Source of the DNA: Desulfuromonas sp.
GTDB lineage: Bacteria > Desulfobacterota > Desulfuromonadia > Desulfuromonadales > SZUA-401
DNA: 18,115 nt
Assembly: GCA_002869605.1 (NCBI GenBank)
Contig: PKUI01000058.1
Span: forward strand, 1 to 18,115
Reading direction: 5' to 3'
Each line of letters begins with the position of its first letter. Position 1 is the first letter of the stretch. Below, piece by piece: positions 14,598-18,115 of this stretch. The notes under the pieces are model-generated. The model saw only the letters and a list, made by a program, of their open reading frames with translations, was not told where the DNA came from and ran no database searches. The position numbers and the translations under genes are program-made.

Positions 14598-15826
14598 GCA
14601 GGCAGACCATCAATCCCCTGACCCGGGTCGAAGGGCTCGGGACCGTACATCTCCACCTCGACGGCGAACAGCTGCAACGTGTCGAGCTGCGCCTTTCCGA
14701 GCCACCGCGCCTTTTCGAATCGTTGCTCTGCGGACGCCGTATCGACGAGGTCCCGGCGCTGGTCTCGCGCATCTGCGCAATCTGCTCGACCCCTCACGCC
14801 CTCGCCGCCTGTCTCGCCCTCGAACGGGTGCTTGATCTTACCCCGCCACCGGCGGCCACTCTGGTTCGGAAACTGGCGCTACTCGGCAACCTGATCCAGA
14901 GCCACGCCCTGCACCTGTTTGCCCTGGTGCTTCCCGATCTGCGCGGTACCGACTCGCTGGTTGAGCTACTACGCGACGGTGACCCGGTCGCCGCCGACGG
15001 CATGGCCCTCAAGCATTTCGGTAACCGCCTGCAGGAGCTTGCCGGGGGGCGGCTCATCCATCCGGTGAACCTGCAGCTCGGTGGCGTATCGTGTGCCCCC
15101 GACCGTGAGGCACTCCCTGAGATCATCGCCTCTTGTCGCCACTGGCATGAGAAAGTCGCGACCTGGCAAGGGACCTTTAAGCAAATACCTGAACAGCCTC
15201 CGGCACAACCGGCCTGCGGCACCCCGCTGGCCGTCGCCTCACACGACCCACTTCCGCTCTGGGGTGACACCCTGCAGGGTGGGACGGAAACCAGTGATGT
15301 GAAACGTTATCGCGACTGGTTGCTCGAACAATCGCAGGCAGAATCGAGCGCCAAGCGGGTTACCGGACCGGCCGGGTACTGGCGTACCGGTGCCCTCGCC
15401 CGTTGCCAGCTGCAGCCCCTCTCCGCAGCGTTCGACACCGCAAACATTCACGCCAACAACATTGCCCAGCTGCACGAGATCTCCCTGGCCCTGGAAACTG
15501 TCGGCAACCATTGCCAGCAACTACTCGCGTTCGAAACATCCATGCTGCTTCAGGTCACCCCTCAACTACAAAGCGGCAGCGGGGCTATTGCTCTTGAGGC
15601 TCCCCGTGGTACTCTTGTCCATCAGTACGGGGTCGACGATAGCGGGCGTATTGCCCAGGCGGACATCATCACCCCCACCACCATCAACCAGGTTGCCATC
15701 GAGGAGCAGCTCTATGCCGACCTCGCCGAGGGCGTTCCTCATGAGCAGCTCAAACCACGTGCCGAACAGATCGTGCGGGCCTTTGATCCGTGCATCTCTT
15801 GCGCCGTTCATATGATTAGACGCTGA
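14594..15826 (+). CDS. hydA: [NiFe] hydrogenase large, catalytic subunit (alpha-like)
   Basis: A 410-residue Ni-Fe subunit that oxidises or evolves H2. RVEG at 11-14 and the L1 ligand motif RICAICSTPH (59-68; Cys61, Cys64, His68) lie near the N-terminus, and the L2 motif DPCISCAVH (398-406; Cys400, Cys403) is at the C-terminus. All four Ni-ligating cysteines are therefore present. Processing endopeptidases cut after the L2 His, and here only four residues (MIRR) remain to be removed. Such a minimal tail is also known for group 3b sulfhydrogenases. No maturation genes (hyp, endopeptidase) are in the window. It ends 4 nt before nhaA. The symbol is used in the sulfhydrogenase sense, not for the [FeFe] hydrogenase. 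Confidence 0.95.
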   Translation: MSRQTINPLTRVEGLGTVHLHLDGEQLQRVELRLSEPPRLFESLLCGRRIDEVPALVSRICAICSTPHALAACLALERVLDLTPPPAATLVRKLALLGNLIQSHALHLFALVLPDLRGTDSLVELLRDGDPVAADGMALKHFGNRLQELAGGRLIHPVNLQLGGVSCAPDREALPEIIASCRHWHEKVATWQGTFKQIPEQPPAQPACGTPLAVASHDPLPLWGDTLQGGTETSDVKRYRDWLLEQSQAESSAKRVTGPAGYWRTGALARCQLQPLSAAFDTANIHANNIAQLHEISLALETVGNHCQQLLAFETSMLLQVTPQLQSGSGAIALEAPRGTLVHQYGVDDSGRIAQADIITPTTINQVAIEEQLYADLAEGVPHEQLKPRAEQIVRAFDPCISCAVHMIRR

Positions 15827-15830
15827 TTCT

Positions 15831-17144
<1,314 letters not shown>

Positions 17145-17331
17145 ACTTATTGCGCATACAAGTGTGCATAAAATGACACACAAGTGGACAAAATCGCCCA
17201 GTATTTGGCACATTTTGGCGCACACTTTTACTCGACTTTCCCGCCACAATATTCGGTTAAGGCATTTTAATGCCGATAACTCCGCTGATTTTACAGACTT
17301 TTTGCGTATACGCACGAATTAGTCACAAAAC
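17145..17331 (+). other. AT-rich intergenic region with several inverted repeats
   Basis: No gene is seen. The stretch is far richer in A+T than its surroundings and holds at least four symmetric elements: an imperfect repeat at 17151-17170; GTGTGC-AT-AAAATG (17162-17175) with its near-complement at 17211-17225; GGCATT-TT-AATGCC (17261-17274), flanked by GTTA and TAAC; and a perfect 12-bp palindrome at 17303-17314. It may combine the end of the nhaA transcript with upstream activator sites for the sigma-54 promoter. Confidence 0.7.
17303..17314 (+). promoter_or_regulatory. Perfect 12-bp palindrome, candidate operator
   Basis: TGCGTATACGCA reads the same on both strands. It sits about 20 bp upstream of the sigma-54 -24 element. 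Its half-site TGCG(T/C)ATAC recurs at 17151-17159, suggesting a dimeric DNA-binding protein. Confidence 0.5.
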
Positions 17332-17347
17332 TGGCACCTCCTTTGCT
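17332..17347 (+). promoter_or_regulatory. Sigma-54 (RpoN) promoter
   Basis: TGGCAC at 17332-17337, a 5-nt spacer, and TTGCT at 17343-17347 match the RpoN consensus TGGCAC-N5-TTGC(A/T) at every fixed base. GG and GC are correctly spaced. Transcription would begin near 17358, about 50 nt before the small ribbon-helix-helix gene. Activation would need an enhancer-binding ATPase, whose site is likely in the repeats upstream. Confidence 0.85.
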
Positions 17348-17409
17348 AAATACGTTGATCAAACAACACCAACCCCGGCAACAAGCCGAAAGCGCAAAGG
17401 AGAACGACC

Positions 17410-17577
17410 ATGGGCAAAGCCGTAGAGAACCCGAAGAAGCACATCATTTCCTGCCGTATCAGCGACGAAGAGATGTCGGCCCTGCAAGATATCGCCACCT
17501 CCAAGGGACAGAACATCTCCGACCTGATCCGCCAGACCATTTTTGCCCTGCAGAGCACTGCTCGCCACGCAGCCTAA
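17410..17577 (+). CDS. Small ribbon-helix-helix DNA-binding protein
   Basis: A 55-residue protein: a short basic tail, a beta strand (HIISCRIS, about 11-18), helix A (DEEMSALQDIATSKG, about 19-33) and helix B starting NISDLIRQTIFAL (about 35-47), which is the MetJ/Arc-type ribbon-helix-helix layout. Such proteins bind DNA as dimers through the paired strands. AGGAG at 17398-17402 lies 7 nt before the ATG, and the sigma-54 promoter at 17332 is the obvious driver. The gene is monocistronic, with its own leader and a hairpin downstream. There is no toxin gene beside it, so an antitoxin role is unlikely; a regulator, perhaps autoregulated through nearby palindromes, is plausible. An overlapping longer frame from 17343 is a shadow. 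Confidence 0.85.
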   Translation: MGKAVENPKKHIISCRISDEEMSALQDIATSKGQNISDLIRQTIFALQSTARHAA

Positions 17578-17629
17578 CCGGCCTACGGCAGACCGCCGCA
17601 GACTCATCTCAACCACAACCGTTGGCACC

Positions 17630-17670
17630 GCGGGGGAGGCCCTCCTACCCCCCGCCACTACCCCCCTTTT
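17630..17670 (+). terminator. Candidate terminator between the RHH gene and ileS
   Basis: GCGGGGGAGG (17630-17639) pairs with CCTACCCCCCGC (17644-17655), leaving a 4-nt loop and one or two bulged bases. A C-rich stretch ends in only four T residues (17667-17670), so it is an imperfect intrinsic terminator. Confidence 0.5.
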
Positions 17671-17673
17671 CCC

Positions 17674-17701
17674 TTGACTTATCCTTCCATTTTGCTAAGT
17701 T
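17674..17701 (+). promoter_or_regulatory. Sigma-70 promoter of ileS
   Basis: TTGACT at 17674-17679 and an extended -10, TG-C-TAAGTT at 17693-17701, are separated by 16 nt. The transcript would start near 17708, leaving about 39 nt of leader, too short for a T-box riboswitch. Confidence 0.65.
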
Positions 17702-17746
17702 ACAGGCCGCACTTTAGCCGGCTTACGGCACTTTCGGAGGACCGTC

Positions 17747-18115
17747 ATGGACTACAAGGATACCCTTAACCTGCCCGTCACCGAGTTCCCGATGCGGGGT
17801 AATCTGCCCAATCGCGAACCGGAGATGCTCAAGCGCTGGCAGGAACTCGAACTGGACCGCAAGCTCGAAGCCACGGACCAGGAACGCCCGACCTTCACCC
17901 TGCACGACGGACCTCCCTACGCCAACGGCAACATCCATATCGGTCACGCCCTCAACAAGATCCTCAAAGACATCGTCATGAAGAGCAAGCGCATGCAGGG
18001 TTTCTACACCCCCTACGTGCCGGGCTGGGACTGCCACGGCCTGCCGATCGAGCTCAAGGTCGACCAGGAGCTCGGCAAAAAGAAGCGGGAGATGACCAAG
18101 TCGGAGATCCGCAAG
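17747..18115 (+). CDS. ileS: Isoleucyl-tRNA synthetase, N-terminal part
   Basis: The first 123 codons of a class I aminoacyl-tRNA synthetase that charges tRNA-Ile; the gene runs off the right edge. The signature HIGH motif is in [11 protein letters not shown] (about residues 63-73), preceded by HDGPPYANG and followed by the [13 protein letters not shown] block that distinguishes IleRS. The start ATG has CGGAGG at 17735-17740, 6 nt upstream. No in-frame stop is present in the visible part. Its own promoter and the preceding hairpin separate it from the regulator gene. It is a housekeeping gene and marks the end of the accessory stretch. Confidence 0.97.
   Translation, partial: MDYKDTLNLPVTEFPMRGNLPNREPEMLKRWQELELDRKLEATDQERPTFTLHDGPPYANGNIHIGHALNKILKDIVMKSKRMQGFYTPYVPGWDCHGLPIELKVDQELGKKKREMTKSEIRK

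Noticed and set aside
17163..17171. DnaA-box-like TTATGCACA on the minus strand in an AT-rich region (possible origin)
   Set aside because: Only one box is seen, with no dnaA/dnaN or parAB neighbours. A single 9-mer is expected by chance.
17199..17221. Second sigma-54-like element TGGCAC ... GGCGCA near 17207
   Set aside because: The GG-to-GC spacing is off by one or more bases and the -12 block does not match TTGC(A/T).
17151..17315. CRISPR array or attachment site
   Set aside because: The repeats are inverted, of different lengths and few; there are no regular spacers, cas genes, integrase or tRNA gene.
17708..17746. T-box riboswitch before ileS
   Set aside because: The leader from the predicted promoter is only about 39 nt and lacks T-box motifs and a terminator/antiterminator pair.

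Overview
High-GC window of about 18.1 kb. Every supported gene is on the + strand. Gene content and style suggest an anaerobic delta-type proteobacterium, probably Desulfuromonadales/Geobacter-like: a cytoplasmic group 3b-type [NiFe] hydrogenase, a textbook sigma-54 promoter, outer-membrane lipid A enzymes, dense ATGA/TGATG overlaps and mostly TGA stops. That placement is inference; no rRNA or tRNA gene was seen.

Region 1 (1-9313) is the right-hand part of a lipid/polyene-like biosynthesis and export cluster that is cut by the left edge. In order it holds a radical SAM protein (3' part), a GT2-DUF2062 glycosyltransferase, an LpxL-like acyltransferase, an acyl carrier protein (ACP), a ketosynthase with an intact Cys-His-His triad, a second ketosynthase-like protein that has lost the triad (chain-length-factor-like), two tandem PagL-like outer-membrane proteins, an ABC-2 exporter (ATPase plus permease), a second ACP and a small four-helix membrane protein. 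It resembles aryl-polyene or ladderane-like type II fatty-acid clusters: a KS/CLF pair extends an ACP-bound chain, the acyltransferase and glycosyltransferase place it on a lipid carrier, and the exporter and PagL-like proteins act at the envelope. Ketoreductase, dehydratase and thioesterase are not present and may lie to the left. The radical SAM gene and the ABC ATPase gene are each interrupted by one in-frame TAG while the reading frame and conservation continue beyond it.

Region 2 (9441-12006) is a compact three-gene unit with its own sigma-70-like promoter: patatin-like phospholipase, GT-B glycosyltransferase-like protein and a MagIII-like DNA glycosylase with a 4Fe-4S loop.

Region 3 (12071-17144) is a complete four-subunit hydrogenase operon in the order FeS, flavin/NAD, small, large (hydBGDA-like), followed after 4 nt by nhaA, a Na+/H+ antiporter.

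Region 4 (17145-18115) is an AT-rich intergenic stretch full of inverted repeats with a consensus-perfect sigma-54 promoter. This drives a 55-residue ribbon-helix-helix protein too small for usual ORF cut-offs. A terminator-like hairpin, an extended -10 promoter and the start of ileS follow.
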